From NCBI GenBank assembly GCA_029063085.1, contig JAIDOW010000068.1:32001-71032 (forward strand): a DNA stretch of 39,032 bases. The letters run 5' to 3'. The position numbers and the translations under genes were made by a program. Shown piece after piece: positions 23,801 through 32,247 of the stretch. How positions within the stretch are numbered: the first letter of the stretch is position 1; each line of letters starts with the position of its first letter. Source of the DNA: Lachnospiraceae bacterium. GTDB taxonomy: Bacteria > Bacillota > Clostridia > Lachnospirales > Lachnospiraceae. The notes under the pieces are model-generated. The model was not told where the DNA came from. It saw only the letters and a program-made list of their open reading frames with translations, and made no database searches.

Positions 23801-25882
23801 CATTCCCTTAATATTGTCATAGGTACGATTCTTCCTCCAACGATCCAAAACATTTAGTTCCTGCAGCTTATGTACTCCATACATCTCAAAAAAAGTAATG
23901 GCAGAAGGAATATCCCCACCGGATTCTGTTTCCTTTACATATATATTGGAAAGTCTTTTTGCAAACTGGTTTACTTTAGAATCAGAAACCTTATCAAATT
24001 CTACTTTTAATCTCTCTTCCTGACTGTCCTTAACATCGTAAACACCTTGAAAATTCTTGTCATTTTGAATAATGTATTCGCATTCATTTGGCAGTCCGGT
24101 ATATGAATCCGCAACAATAACAGTGGTCAAACCATAATTCATACTGGTATCAAAAACATATTTTGAAATCAGCTCTCCCTCTATCATCTCAGGATTTAAT
24201 AAAAACATGATAAAATATGGCTTTTGTATCATATCCATATTTTTGACGCTTCCCATTTCTTCTCTTTGCCGGAAGACCTTTGCCATACTATAAAATACAT
24301 CTCCTGCCTGCTGTTTATCTGCCGCAATATATCTTAACTTTTTATCCTCTGACCATACATGGGGAAACCATTTGATATAATCCCATTTATTCAGATTTGC
24401 AGCGGCCTTGCCATCATAAATAAACACCATTTTAACATCTGTATAGCAGTTATTCGCCGCAATCTGCGTAGCCAGCAATTTAATATTTTCTATTGCCCCT
24501 GTTAAATTTTCCCCTCCGATCATGCCTGCCAGACGATGCTTTTTCAGATCGATCCCTACCGGAACACCAAATAAAGTGCTATAGTTTTCTTTAATAAATT
24601 TAGGCTTTTGGGAAAGTCCGTCTTCATATAATTTAAACTTTTCTTTTGGAATATCAATTGCTGCCTGAAACGGAATATTCCCTGTCCCAAGGCGATAAAA
24701 CATAAAATCCGGATGGCGGAAATTACGATTCCAAAGTACGGCACTGTTTTCATCATAACCCGCACAAGTCTCCGCACTCTGGTACATGATATTTAATGAA
24801 CGGATATTATTCTCATATTTTTCTTTAATCATTTCTGTCCGTTTTGTGAGATAATTACCGTAAGCTTCAAAGCGATGGAGTTTTTGTTCATTCTCCTCCT
24901 TTTTTTGGAAATAGATGCTAAGAAGTGCCCAGACAATTCCGATCACTGCTGAAGACCCCGACATCACCAGACCGGAATACATATAAATGCCGGAATTACC
25001 GCCACTTGCTTTTGATGCATAAACCATTAACAAGCTTCCCATCAGCATCGGAAGCATCATTGTAAAAGACGGACCGATTGTCATGATTAAGGGCTGCTTT
25101 TTTGAATTATTTAATTCTGGAGGCTGCTCGATTTCTACCCTTTCCGTATCAATCTTTTCAATATTTCTCGGAGAACGCCTGAGCAGGATCATATTCTCTT
25201 TTTTATGCCCCCCTGACTTGTCCTGCAAGTCACCCTTTGATTCTCCATAATCGATCTGTTTCAGTTTTTTATCATTAATCTCCATCTGATGATTTGCCTG
25301 GTCAATTGCAAGACAATCTCCAAGCACCATCATATGCAATCCCATAAAACTGATCAAATCTCCAAAATTAAGACAGATTTCCTGCTGTACAAGAACAGAG
25401 TTTACATAGATACCATTTACACTTTTATTTTCAAGCATCCAGTTTCCCGAACCACTTCTGTATATTCTTGCATGAAATCTGGATACCATCCCCTCATAAT
25501 CATAGCGAATATCCATATCCTCATTCTTACCGATAGTAATCTCTTTGACATTACCCACTGCATATTTTGTAAATACTGAAATTGAATATTTTACCGCTTT
25601 TACAATAATGGTTATATTTTCTGATTCCTCTGTATAAATATGAAAAATATCCTGATCCTTTATTGGTTTTTCTACAAATTTTTCACTGTCTTTTAATACC
25701 GTGTACCAGGGATTTTCTACAAATGCCCATCTACCATCAATATTTTCCAAATGAATTTCTAAATCCTCAGTAATATTAAATATATTTTTATACAAGATAA
25801 ATGAATAGTCTGTATTTACCAAATTAGGTAACCTTATCTCTTTAAAAGACGTACTTGTAAAGACTGATAGAACGGTAACCAT
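20897..25882 (-). CDS. essC: EssC-type FtsK/SpoIIIE ATPase of type VII secretion
   Basis: 1661 residues, the motor and coupling protein of the secretion system. Order: FHA-like domain (1-90), second FHA domain (about 104-190; GMVSRFHARIYRS and ENKSVNGIYVN), two TM helices (about 270-325), then three FtsK/SpoIIIE ATPase domains. Domain 1 has an intact P-loop GTTGSGKSE (K727) and the Walker B FIIIDEFAEL. Domain 2 reads GMVVSGRSTS (Arg1167 in place of Lys) and domain 3 GLARSGKK (K1456, no Ser/Thr after it), so both are probably non-hydrolysing, as is usual in this family. AAGGAG is nine nt upstream. The domain layout is that of Firmicute EssC/YukBA. Confidence 0.95.
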   Translation of the reverse strand: MVTVLSVFTSTSFKEIRLPNLVNTDYSFILYKNIFNITEDLEIHLENIDGRWAFVENPWYTVLKDSEKFVEKPIKDQDIFHIYTEESENITIIVKAVKYSISVFTKYAVGNVKEITIGKNEDMDIRYDYEGMVSRFHARIYRSGSGNWMLENKSVNGIYVNSVLVQQEICLNFGDLISFMGLHMMVLGDCLAIDQANHQMEINDKKLKQIDYGESKGDLQDKSGGHKKENMILLRRSPRNIEKIDTERVEIEQPPELNNSKKQPLIMTIGPSFTMMLPMLMGSLLMVYASKASGGNSGIYMYSGLVMSGSSAVIGIVWALLSIYFQKKEENEQKLHRFEAYGNYLTKRTEMIKEKYENNIRSLNIMYQSAETCAGYDENSAVLWNRNFRHPDFMFYRLGTGNIPFQAAIDIPKEKFKLYEDGLSQKPKFIKENYSTLFGVPVGIDLKKHRLAGMIGGENLTGAIENIKLLATQIAANNCYTDVKMVFIYDGKAAANLNKWDYIKWFPHVWSEDKKLRYIAADKQQAGDVFYSMAKVFRQREEMGSVKNMDMIQKPYFIMFLLNPEMIEGELISKYVFDTSMNYGLTTVIVADSYTGLPNECEYIIQNDKNFQGVYDVKDSQEERLKVEFDKVSDSKVNQFAKRLSNIYVKETESGGDIPSAITFFEMYGVHKLQELNVLDRWRKNRTYDNIKGMTGAKAGGAPSYLDVHEKYHGPHGLVAGTTGSGKSETLQTYMLSLAVNYSPDDIGFFIIDYKGGGMANLFNGLPHLIGQISNLSGNQVHRAMVSIKSENRRRQRIFTESGVNNINLYTKLYKNNEVSIPVPHLFIIIDEFAELKREEPDFMKELVSVAQVGRSLGVHLILATQKPSGTVDDNIWSNSKFRLCLRVQDRQDSNDMLHKPDAAYITQAGRCYLQVGNDEVFELFQSGFSGAVYSEDDTDSKTDIAKLITLNGRTDMTGNFAKISQKEKAQAEWLSIIEGYLLAALDKEQTILEECMKVKSKQQAVIDNIYQMLEADMIDYPISAYNTARLEDYIDLYHHCMGTENVIASMISRAEQNNIKLPQAKDKTQLDAVKEYLGKMAKENGYTHELQLWMPVLPTHMYLDEFDEFTASRYQDGRWTEAESEWNIEVVLGLYDDPQNQAQMPVTINFTEGGHHAVCGMVVSGRSTSVQTITYALINKYSPAYINIYAIDFSSKMMTAFEKAPHVGGVMYEGDYEKISKFFNMIQSILEERKKLFRGGNYSQYVQVNGVILPMLLIIIDNVSAFNEKTEEEYVDFLVTLSKEGVSHGIYLLLTGSGIGPADIPSRAAENIKTFITTEMADKYAYGDIMHTVAFDVVPEANIKGRGLAYYGNRILEYQTALACEAEDDYQRIKKIGLLCEDMRKHWTKKKARPIPEIPEKPVWSEFSELEDYERVLEDKQYLPVAYDAENASVYSIDLSDTYCYMITGLARSGKKNYMKIMIQSAVKRAGDVYIFDSEAKPMRIFEEKEEIQYVTDEKGIFECFSKVIPEFKNRSQIRKEMQDEDAEESEIFKRMCEELPIYFFISDLEWFINLIYNAELDMRGFLENILEKGRLLNIYFIGIIGLENISTVDYQRIYEIFVSYKTGIHFGGNTAENRIYNFDAIPYKEQSMLLKPGIGLISSRLNGEIQKIIVPLARR

Positions 25883-25898
25883 GCGCCCCCACTCCTTT

Positions 25899-26492
25899 TT
25901 ATATAAAATGTATGTTCAATGTTGTTTCTCCCAGTTCAATCGTATCATTCTCCAAAAGCTTAACAGCATCTTTTCCCAACTGCATAACATTACGTTTACG
26001 CCGGACATGTACCGGATGGGTATCCTCCATCGTCTGAATGTATAAGCATTGTTCATGGCAGAATATTCTGCACTGCTCTTTTGCAATTTTTAAATCATTT
26101 AACACCAATGCATTATCTCCGCTTCTGCCAATCGTTATCATATCTGATATAAAAATTACATATTTTCTTGTTGACAACTTCCCCTTCTCGATAATCTGAA
26201 CAGCAATATTTTCATTTGTTCCCCTATTATTCTCTACTTCTTCATGAAAGCTGATTTCATAGGGAATATTGTTCTGGAAAGCTTTATCACTATTCCCCTG
26301 ATAAAGCCTGTTTCTTAATATCTGATCCAGTTTCTCTTCTCTGGCCTTTTCTTTTTGCAGCGTATTCATTTCCACTACTCGCTTTTTTTCTTTCTTCAAT
26401 CTAATAAAATAGACAAATAAAAATCCCAGAACAGCTGCTTCATAACAACAGACTGCCAGATTAGAAAATACAATTTCTATGATTTTATCCAT
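25899..26492 (-). CDS. Membrane-anchored FHA-domain protein
   Basis: 197 residues: an N-terminal membrane helix (about 10-31), a charged stretch, and a C-terminal FHA-like domain (about 105-197; MITIGRSGDNALVLND). The usual SxxH of FHA domains is KEQCR here, so phosphothreonine binding may be altered. It lies 16 nt upstream of essC and likely docks near it; the kinase and phosphatase in the same locus could control that contact. An unusual 31-nt palindrome precedes its ribosome binding site. Confidence 0.8.
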   Translation of the reverse strand: MDKIIEIVFSNLAVCCYEAAVLGFLFVYFIRLKKEKKRVVEMNTLQKEKAREEKLDQILRNRLYQGNSDKAFQNNIPYEISFHEEVENNRGTNENIAVQIIEKGKLSTRKYVIFISDMITIGRSGDNALVLNDLKIAKEQCRIFCHEQCLYIQTMEDTHPVHVRRKRNVMQLGKDAVKLLENDTIELGETTLNIHFI

Positions 26493-26509
26493 TCTTTATC
26501 CCCTTAATT

Positions 26510-26540
26510 GCAATCAATTTTGCAGTGCAAAATTGATTGC
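26510..26540 (-). repeat. 31-nt perfect palindrome upstream of the FHA gene
   Basis: Arms GCAATCAATTTTGCA (26510-26524) and TGCAAAATTGATTGC (26526-26540) around G26525. In the RNA this would be a long hairpin just 18 nt before ATG 26492. There is no T-tract, so it is not a typical terminator. Shares flanking sequence with the element at 34744-34808. Confidence 0.7.
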
Positions 26541-26606
26541 CTGCCTATCTGTTATTTATGACCAATTGATTCCACTATCTTTTTGTAACCAACTGCAAAA
26601 TAATAA
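26541..26606 (-). repeat. Intergenic repeat element copy 1
   Basis: Contains GCCTATCTG, then CCAATTG and TGTAACCAA, in the gap between the Ig-like gene and the FHA gene. The same words recur in the gap at 34735-34812. Function unknown. Confidence 0.45.
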
Positions 26607-26614
26607 ATGGTTTT

Positions 26615-29600
26615 TCACGTCTCCTGCTTTGTTTTGTTCTTCTTCAATATTATAAGAACCGTTCCCCCTGTAATGCAGACTATGATAAATAGTGCTAACA
26701 GAAGCAGCCATGGTGTATGGAAGAATCGTACTAACAAATTTCGGGTTACGATAATTCGAAAATCATCAAACACCTTATCGTATGTTCCACCTGCGTCCCT
26801 GCTTAATGTATTTCCGGCCATATCTATGGCCTTTATCTGAATTTTCTGCGTAGTAAAGGATTGTCCTACAACTATCGGAATGAAACCGTCTTCCATTTCT
26901 GCAATATCCTTTGCACTATAAGTTCCATATTCCTGATCATTTAAGTATACTGTTACCTGATTTATTGCCAGATTATCCTGAACGTCAATCAGCACTGTAT
27001 GCTCTTCTTCGTTATAAACAGTTCCGCTTGTTGCACCCGATATCACTGCACTTGGCGCCGTCTGATCCACTGCAAACTGCACCTGAAGGTTACTGTTAAT
27101 ATGCTTGTTGCTTACATTACTTGTATGGTTACCCGCTTTATCCGTAGAATCAATTTGTATCGTATATCTGCCTTCTTTTTCAAAATTCTCTGCATTTATC
27201 TCATATCTGTACTGGTACCATTGATTCTCTCCGTTTAACTTAGATGCCTCAAAATAGGTGCCGTTCATTTTTTCCTCTGCTGAACACTGACCAGCCTCCT
27301 GAATACTGATAGTAGACGCATCCACGCCTCCAGCAGTATACGAAATATTCTGCTCCACTACCTCATCCACATTTGTTTCTATGATCACAACAGGCTTTCC
27401 TTCTTTGATATATGCACATTCACCATTTGTCATCCATTCCCCGGTTTCTGTTCCTAATGTGTATACAGAACCATAACGGTTAACGGAAAACTCAATACTG
27501 CTCTCCTTTTCATTCCCTGCCCGATCCGCCATTTTTGCCGTCAATATATAGACATCATCCCGTTCTTCTGTCTTCGGAAAATCCATTACAAACTGCTGTC
27601 CATTTGTAATATCAGAAACCGCATATCCGATATCCCCCAAATCTACTTCACCGCTGTTTGCACCTCTCACAGTAATGGATACCTGCTCTTTATCATAATT
27701 TGTATCCGTACAGGTAACAATCGGCATCACCTCATCCTTATTAGCAGATTTATCCTCTACATTGGAGATTGTAAGCTCTGGTTCTGTGATATCAATCGTA
27801 AATGTATTCCCGTTAAACGGAACGGCCTGATTCCCTGCCTCATCCGTATAAGTAACATCCAAACCATATATCCCGTCCGTGCTGTACGGAACCGTTGCCG
27901 TGTGAATATCACCATTACTGCTAAACGCAGACACCCCCTGCACACCACTGTCGTTACTTCCGGCAGTATGTGTCTGAATATTAACTTTGCCTGCATTAAA
28001 ATTATGTTCCTTAATGGTGATTGTGGCAGTAATCGCCTCGTTATAGTAAGCATTCTGCTCCGGATTTCTTCCGTTATAGCTTACAGAAATCACCGGTACC
28101 GTAGTATCTAATGTAAACTTATCGGAAAAATTCTTTTTTGCTTTATTGCCTGCCATATCAACACAACTCACTAAAAATTCATAATCATCATCCTCAGAAA
28201 ATGTTACCTTACAGGTATGGATTGCATCATCCGATTTGCCAACATTGGAGCTGTGACTCCATTTTCCTATAGATGCCTTACTTCCATGTACACTTTTAAC
28301 AGATATTTTTACATCCTTTGTATCCAGATTACGTTCCTTAATGGTAATAGTAGCAGTTCGTTTGTGGTTGTAATATTTGTTACCCTGTTCGTCATTGTAT
28401 GTAACAGAAATTTCGGGTTTCTCTGTATCAATGCTGAACTTTTTCAAAACTTCTTCTTTGTTACCTGCATTGTCTACTGCCGTTACATACAATTTAACAT
28501 TGTTTTTATTGAATTTATCTGCTTTTATAATACCTTCCTTAATATCACAATTTTTCTTAGTAAAATCTTTATGATCCCTGGAATCTAATATTACTTTGGA
28601 ATCCATATTTTTATCATCTGCTTCAATACGATAAGACACATACTGCAAACCGGCACTTTCCGTACCTCCATCTGCAATTTTATCCTCTATAAATGCTGAA
28701 AATGGGATATCATCATGATAAAAATTATTTTTGTTCGCTTCTTTATTGACACTGATCTTAACTTCCGGTGCCTTATTATCCGTAATCATTCCCTCCGAAC
28801 AAAAATAACAAATGTTACCTGCCTGATCCATAATCTTCCCATATACAATATCCTTTTTGTTTACTGTAATTTTCGGGTTTTTATCCCCATCCCTGAAATA
28901 TTCTGTCCAGCTTTCATCATCCATACTATCCAGCTGTTCTTCTGTCATTACTGCATCTGTAATGTAATAATATAACGAAAATGGGGAAAGTCTGTCATTC
29001 CCTTCTAAAGTGACCTTTATCTCTTCCTGGCTGAAATTGTTAAAGATAGTATTCTTTAAGTTCTCCCATTTACCAGCCAATTCTTCAAAAATCAGTTCAA
29101 TTTTCCCTGTTTCTTTACTCTTATCTGTTTTTATATTGTGATAGCTGCCCGCTGCCAAAACAACTCCCTTATCCGGTTTTTCATTATCAACCGTAAATTG
29201 ATAAGTCTCTTCCTTTTTCAAGCCCACTCTATCTTCTGCCTCTATCCTAACTGTATAATTAGCACTTTGCGTAAATTCATATTCAGCAGTCTGTTCTTTT
29301 CCTTTTAAATACTGTTCAAGTTCATTCTTTATTGACGTTACATCTATGGTTTCTATTTTTTTTCCGTCTCTTTCTTCTGCTGTTATTGTAACCTCGACAT
29401 TCTCCAAATGAGGTTCCCTTATCATAAACTTCGCCTTTACTGTCTGATTTGTATAAACCCCTTCTTCTTTAAGGATAGGCTGTGTTATATCGTTTTCACC
29501 TGTTACAAAAACAGGCTGTATTTCCGGAGGCTCATTATCTACAAACAGCCCGTTAGAAATATATACATCTTCTCTTCCATCTGTATTCTTTAACTTCAGA

Positions 29601-32224
29601 TAAAGTACATAATCTCCATCATTATCCGGACAGTCAATTGTATACTGATTTTCTTCTTCTAAAGGAATACAAACATAATCCTCTAACTTTGGTATAGGGA
29701 TATCATCCACTTTAATAATCTTATTTTTAGAATCAAATTTGCAAAAAGAATAATGAATAGATTCCAATGCAAACCCTATATTATTAACTTCAAATCCTAT
29801 TTTTGACATATAATTTCCAGGTAGTATTTCCTTTTTACTTTGATCTCGCTCAAGATCTTCTTCATTGAAATTTATCTCTGCCGGATTAGAATCAACAAAA
29901 AGAGTGATAACAGGGTATTCTCTCCCTACACTATCGTTTATAATATTAGGCTCAGGAAATATTTCATTTTCATCGATAGGGTTTTTCGGTATAAGACAAA
30001 TAATTGCTGCTACTGAAGAATATTTCCATCCTGGATCCCCTCTTGTAAACATCATTTTATAGTAAGTTCTCTCTTTAATTTCGGAAATTATCAGTCTGGG
30101 CGCTCCTGCCTTTCCATTATCTTGTGCAATATCCTGTTTTTTTAAATCCTCATTATTTTTTATATTTTGCATCTCTATAAATGTAACAGTATCATACGCA
30201 TCATCATCTTTGTACTCCGAACTGATAATTTCTGCCGTAATATCGTTCTCATTACACCATTCCTTATTATTACGAATTACATCTTCTGTCGACGGAGCAT
30301 ACTTCTTCTGTTTAAGCGTAATTTTTCCAGCTATATCCTTATCCTGTATAATTTCGGAAGTATATTCCCATTGAAACATTCGATATTTTGTTTTTTGATT
30401 CATTTGTAAGCCTAGAAAACTGTATTTTGCATTTTTATCTTCTATAACTATTTCATCCTCATTCTCAGTATGATTTAAATTTTCAAAATCACAATAATCT
30501 TTCATTTCTTCATTAAAAATAACCTTTCCAAATAAGGTATTTAAATCTGTATCTACCCATCCATTGTTTCCTTCTCCCATGTTTTCATTTGTTTTTTTCA
30601 AATCAATAATATTAGATCTATATTGCAGAACAATCTTGGGATTTGTCACCTTTATAATGGCCTTATTAATAATTAATTTTTCACTACCAAGGTTTACTGC
30701 CTTTCCTTCCAGTTTTTCTTTTATCGCAGAAATATCATATTTCTCTTCATTTTTAGAAATATTGACTGTGACATCTTTTATTATTGAATATTTACCCACA
30801 TCAGCGGACTCTACATTACAAGTAATTTCTATTTTATCATCATCAGAAATATCGTAGGAATTTTTATTATCTAACACTATTGCCGGATCATTTTTAATAG
30901 ATAACTCTATCTTAAATTGGGGGGTATCATCATATATCTTTTCTGTAACAGGCATCTTACCCAAGTCAATATCCAGCTTAAGCCTTGATACTGTTACCTT
31001 TATAAAATTGCTGCTCCTAATATCATTATAGCCACAGGTAAGCTTATAAGTCCCATCTTCTGCATTCCTCAAATCAATTTTCCCAATCTTATCGCCTGTT
31101 TCCTTTATTATTGGCAGCTTTTTATTCGAATCTCCCTCTTTTACACATCTCCAATCCCAATCCCAATAACTGCCACGCTCAGGATAGCAATCCGTTTCAT
31201 CAATTTCTACATCATTGAGTAATATGTCTCCTCCACAATAACCCATCTTTTTTGATGTTGTTGTAATTTGGGGGACCACCATTTCTCCCGCTTCTATTGT
31301 AATGTCCGGTTCATAAGAATTAGGTGTTATCAAAACCCCTTTTACATCTGTAAATCCCTTTACAGAAACCGACACTTCATACTCTGATCCGGGTTCCATA
31401 TCTGTTTGATCTATTGTTTGATCCTCATCTGATTGAGCATCTTTCTTACTAATTACAAAATTGGGGTTTACTAGTTCAATCTGGTCATTTTCTGTTAAAT
31501 CATAAAATGCTTTTAATTTATAATTACTAAATGTAGTAATAGAAGAAGAAAAAACCGTGTTTTTATATTTTCCATACTCATAATTTATATTAAAAGAATC
31601 CCCAGTACATTTAATACTTATTGCATTTTTCAACCCTGCTTTTTTATCTTCACTTAATATGTATTTCCATTCCTCTTTTTTGTACAACTCATTATAATTT
31701 GTACAGACTAATGATATTATGCTGTCTTTTTTTAATTGCGTAATTTCTGTACAATCCTTGCCCTCTATGGTAAATGACGGCTCTATTAATTCAACAGGTA
31801 TAGTAATTTTTTGAGAATTCTCATCTATATATCGAGGTGCCGTAAAAGTCCCTTCTTTTGAGTCTTCCTCCATTCCCTGATCAGATATAATATATTGATA
31901 TTTCTGTTCTGGTATTAAGAGATAATTTCCGGATTCTTCAGGCATTACTGTATTACTTCCATCTTTTACCGTAACTTTCAATCCACTTAACGGCTCTTTA
32001 TCACTGCCAGACTTAACTACAAACTCCAGTTCACAATCCACTAGAGTTTTTGTGATTGACGATACATCTGTACTTTTGCTGATATCCTTTTGTCCTGCTT
32101 CAGGTATTTTCATCTCTTCTGCTTCTGTAACAGCTGCCATAACACCTGAATTACTAAAAACCATGCATATTATCATAAAAAACGCTATAAAACGCCTGTA
32201 TTTTTTAGACCACCTCTTATTCAT
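26615..32224 (-). CDS. Giant Ig-like repeat surface protein
   Basis: 1869 residues with a signal peptide (1-31; ends SGVMAAV) and a single C-terminal TM helix (about 1840-1862) followed by KKNKTKQET, so the bulk is outside the cell and the tail inside. At least six bacterial Ig-like modules are visible in the second half, marked by VDNEPPEI, VDNEKPD, IDTEKPEISV, LDTTVPVISV, IDITEPELTI and VDQTAPSAVI, many with a following DxAGN turn. The first half has no clear family but contains Cys residues and beta-rich segments. There is no LPxTG. It stands in the position where T7SSb loci encode large surface proteins such as EsaA/YueB but has a different architecture. Possible surface conduit, adhesin or receptor; function unknown. 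Confidence 0.75.
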   Translation of the reverse strand: MNKRWSKKYRRFIAFFMIICMVFSNSGVMAAVTEAEEMKIPEAGQKDISKSTDVSSITKTLVDCELEFVVKSGSDKEPLSGLKVTVKDGSNTVMPEESGNYLLIPEQKYQYIISDQGMEEDSKEGTFTAPRYIDENSQKITIPVELIEPSFTIEGKDCTEITQLKKDSIISLVCTNYNELYKKEEWKYILSEDKKAGLKNAISIKCTGDSFNINYEYGKYKNTVFSSSITTFSNYKLKAFYDLTENDQIELVNPNFVISKKDAQSDEDQTIDQTDMEPGSEYEVSVSVKGFTDVKGVLITPNSYEPDITIEAGEMVVPQITTTSKKMGYCGGDILLNDVEIDETDCYPERGSYWDWDWRCVKEGDSNKKLPIIKETGDKIGKIDLRNAEDGTYKLTCGYNDIRSSNFIKVTVSRLKLDIDLGKMPVTEKIYDDTPQFKIELSIKNDPAIVLDNKNSYDISDDDKIEITCNVESADVGKYSIIKDVTVNISKNEEKYDISAIKEKLEGKAVNLGSEKLIINKAIIKVTNPKIVLQYRSNIIDLKKTNENMGEGNNGWVDTDLNTLFGKVIFNEEMKDYCDFENLNHTENEDEIVIEDKNAKYSFLGLQMNQKTKYRMFQWEYTSEIIQDKDIAGKITLKQKKYAPSTEDVIRNNKEWCNENDITAEIISSEYKDDDAYDTVTFIEMQNIKNNEDLKKQDIAQDNGKAGAPRLIISEIKERTYYKMMFTRGDPGWKYSSVAAIICLIPKNPIDENEIFPEPNIINDSVGREYPVITLFVDSNPAEINFNEEDLERDQSKKEILPGNYMSKIGFEVNNIGFALESIHYSFCKFDSKNKIIKVDDIPIPKLEDYVCIPLEEENQYTIDCPDNDGDYVLYLKLKNTDGREDVYISNGLFVDNEPPEIQPVFVTGENDITQPILKEEGVYTNQTVKAKFMIREPHLENVEVTITAEERDGKKIETIDVTSIKNELEQYLKGKEQTAEYEFTQSANYTVRIEAEDRVGLKKEETYQFTVDNEKPDKGVVLAAGSYHNIKTDKSKETGKIELIFEELAGKWENLKNTIFNNFSQEEIKVTLEGNDRLSPFSLYYYITDAVMTEEQLDSMDDESWTEYFRDGDKNPKITVNKKDIVYGKIMDQAGNICYFCSEGMITDNKAPEVKISVNKEANKNNFYHDDIPFSAFIEDKIADGGTESAGLQYVSYRIEADDKNMDSKVILDSRDHKDFTKKNCDIKEGIIKADKFNKNNVKLYVTAVDNAGNKEEVLKKFSIDTEKPEISVTYNDEQGNKYYNHKRTATITIKERNLDTKDVKISVKSVHGSKASIGKWSHSSNVGKSDDAIHTCKVTFSEDDDYEFLVSCVDMAGNKAKKNFSDKFTLDTTVPVISVSYNGRNPEQNAYYNEAITATITIKEHNFNAGKVNIQTHTAGSNDSGVQGVSAFSSNGDIHTATVPYSTDGIYGLDVTYTDEAGNQAVPFNGNTFTIDITEPELTISNVEDKSANKDEVMPIVTCTDTNYDKEQVSITVRGANSGEVDLGDIGYAVSDITNGQQFVMDFPKTEERDDVYILTAKMADRAGNEKESSIEFSVNRYGSVYTLGTETGEWMTNGECAYIKEGKPVVIIETNVDEVVEQNISYTAGGVDASTISIQEAGQCSAEEKMNGTYFEASKLNGENQWYQYRYEINAENFEKEGRYTIQIDSTDKAGNHTSNVSNKHINSNLQVQFAVDQTAPSAVISGATSGTVYNEEEHTVLIDVQDNLAINQVTVYLNDQEYGTYSAKDIAEMEDGFIPIVVGQSFTTQKIQIKAIDMAGNTLSRDAGGTYDKVFDDFRIIVTRNLLVRFFHTPWLLLLALFIIVCITGGTVLIILKKNKTKQET

Positions 32225-32247
32225 GATCCCCTTCTCCTTATCCTGTA

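Noticed and set aside
26615-32224. Assignment of the giant protein as EsaA/YueB
   Set aside because: EsaA has several membrane helices at both ends; this protein has one signal peptide, one C-terminal helix and Ig-like modules.
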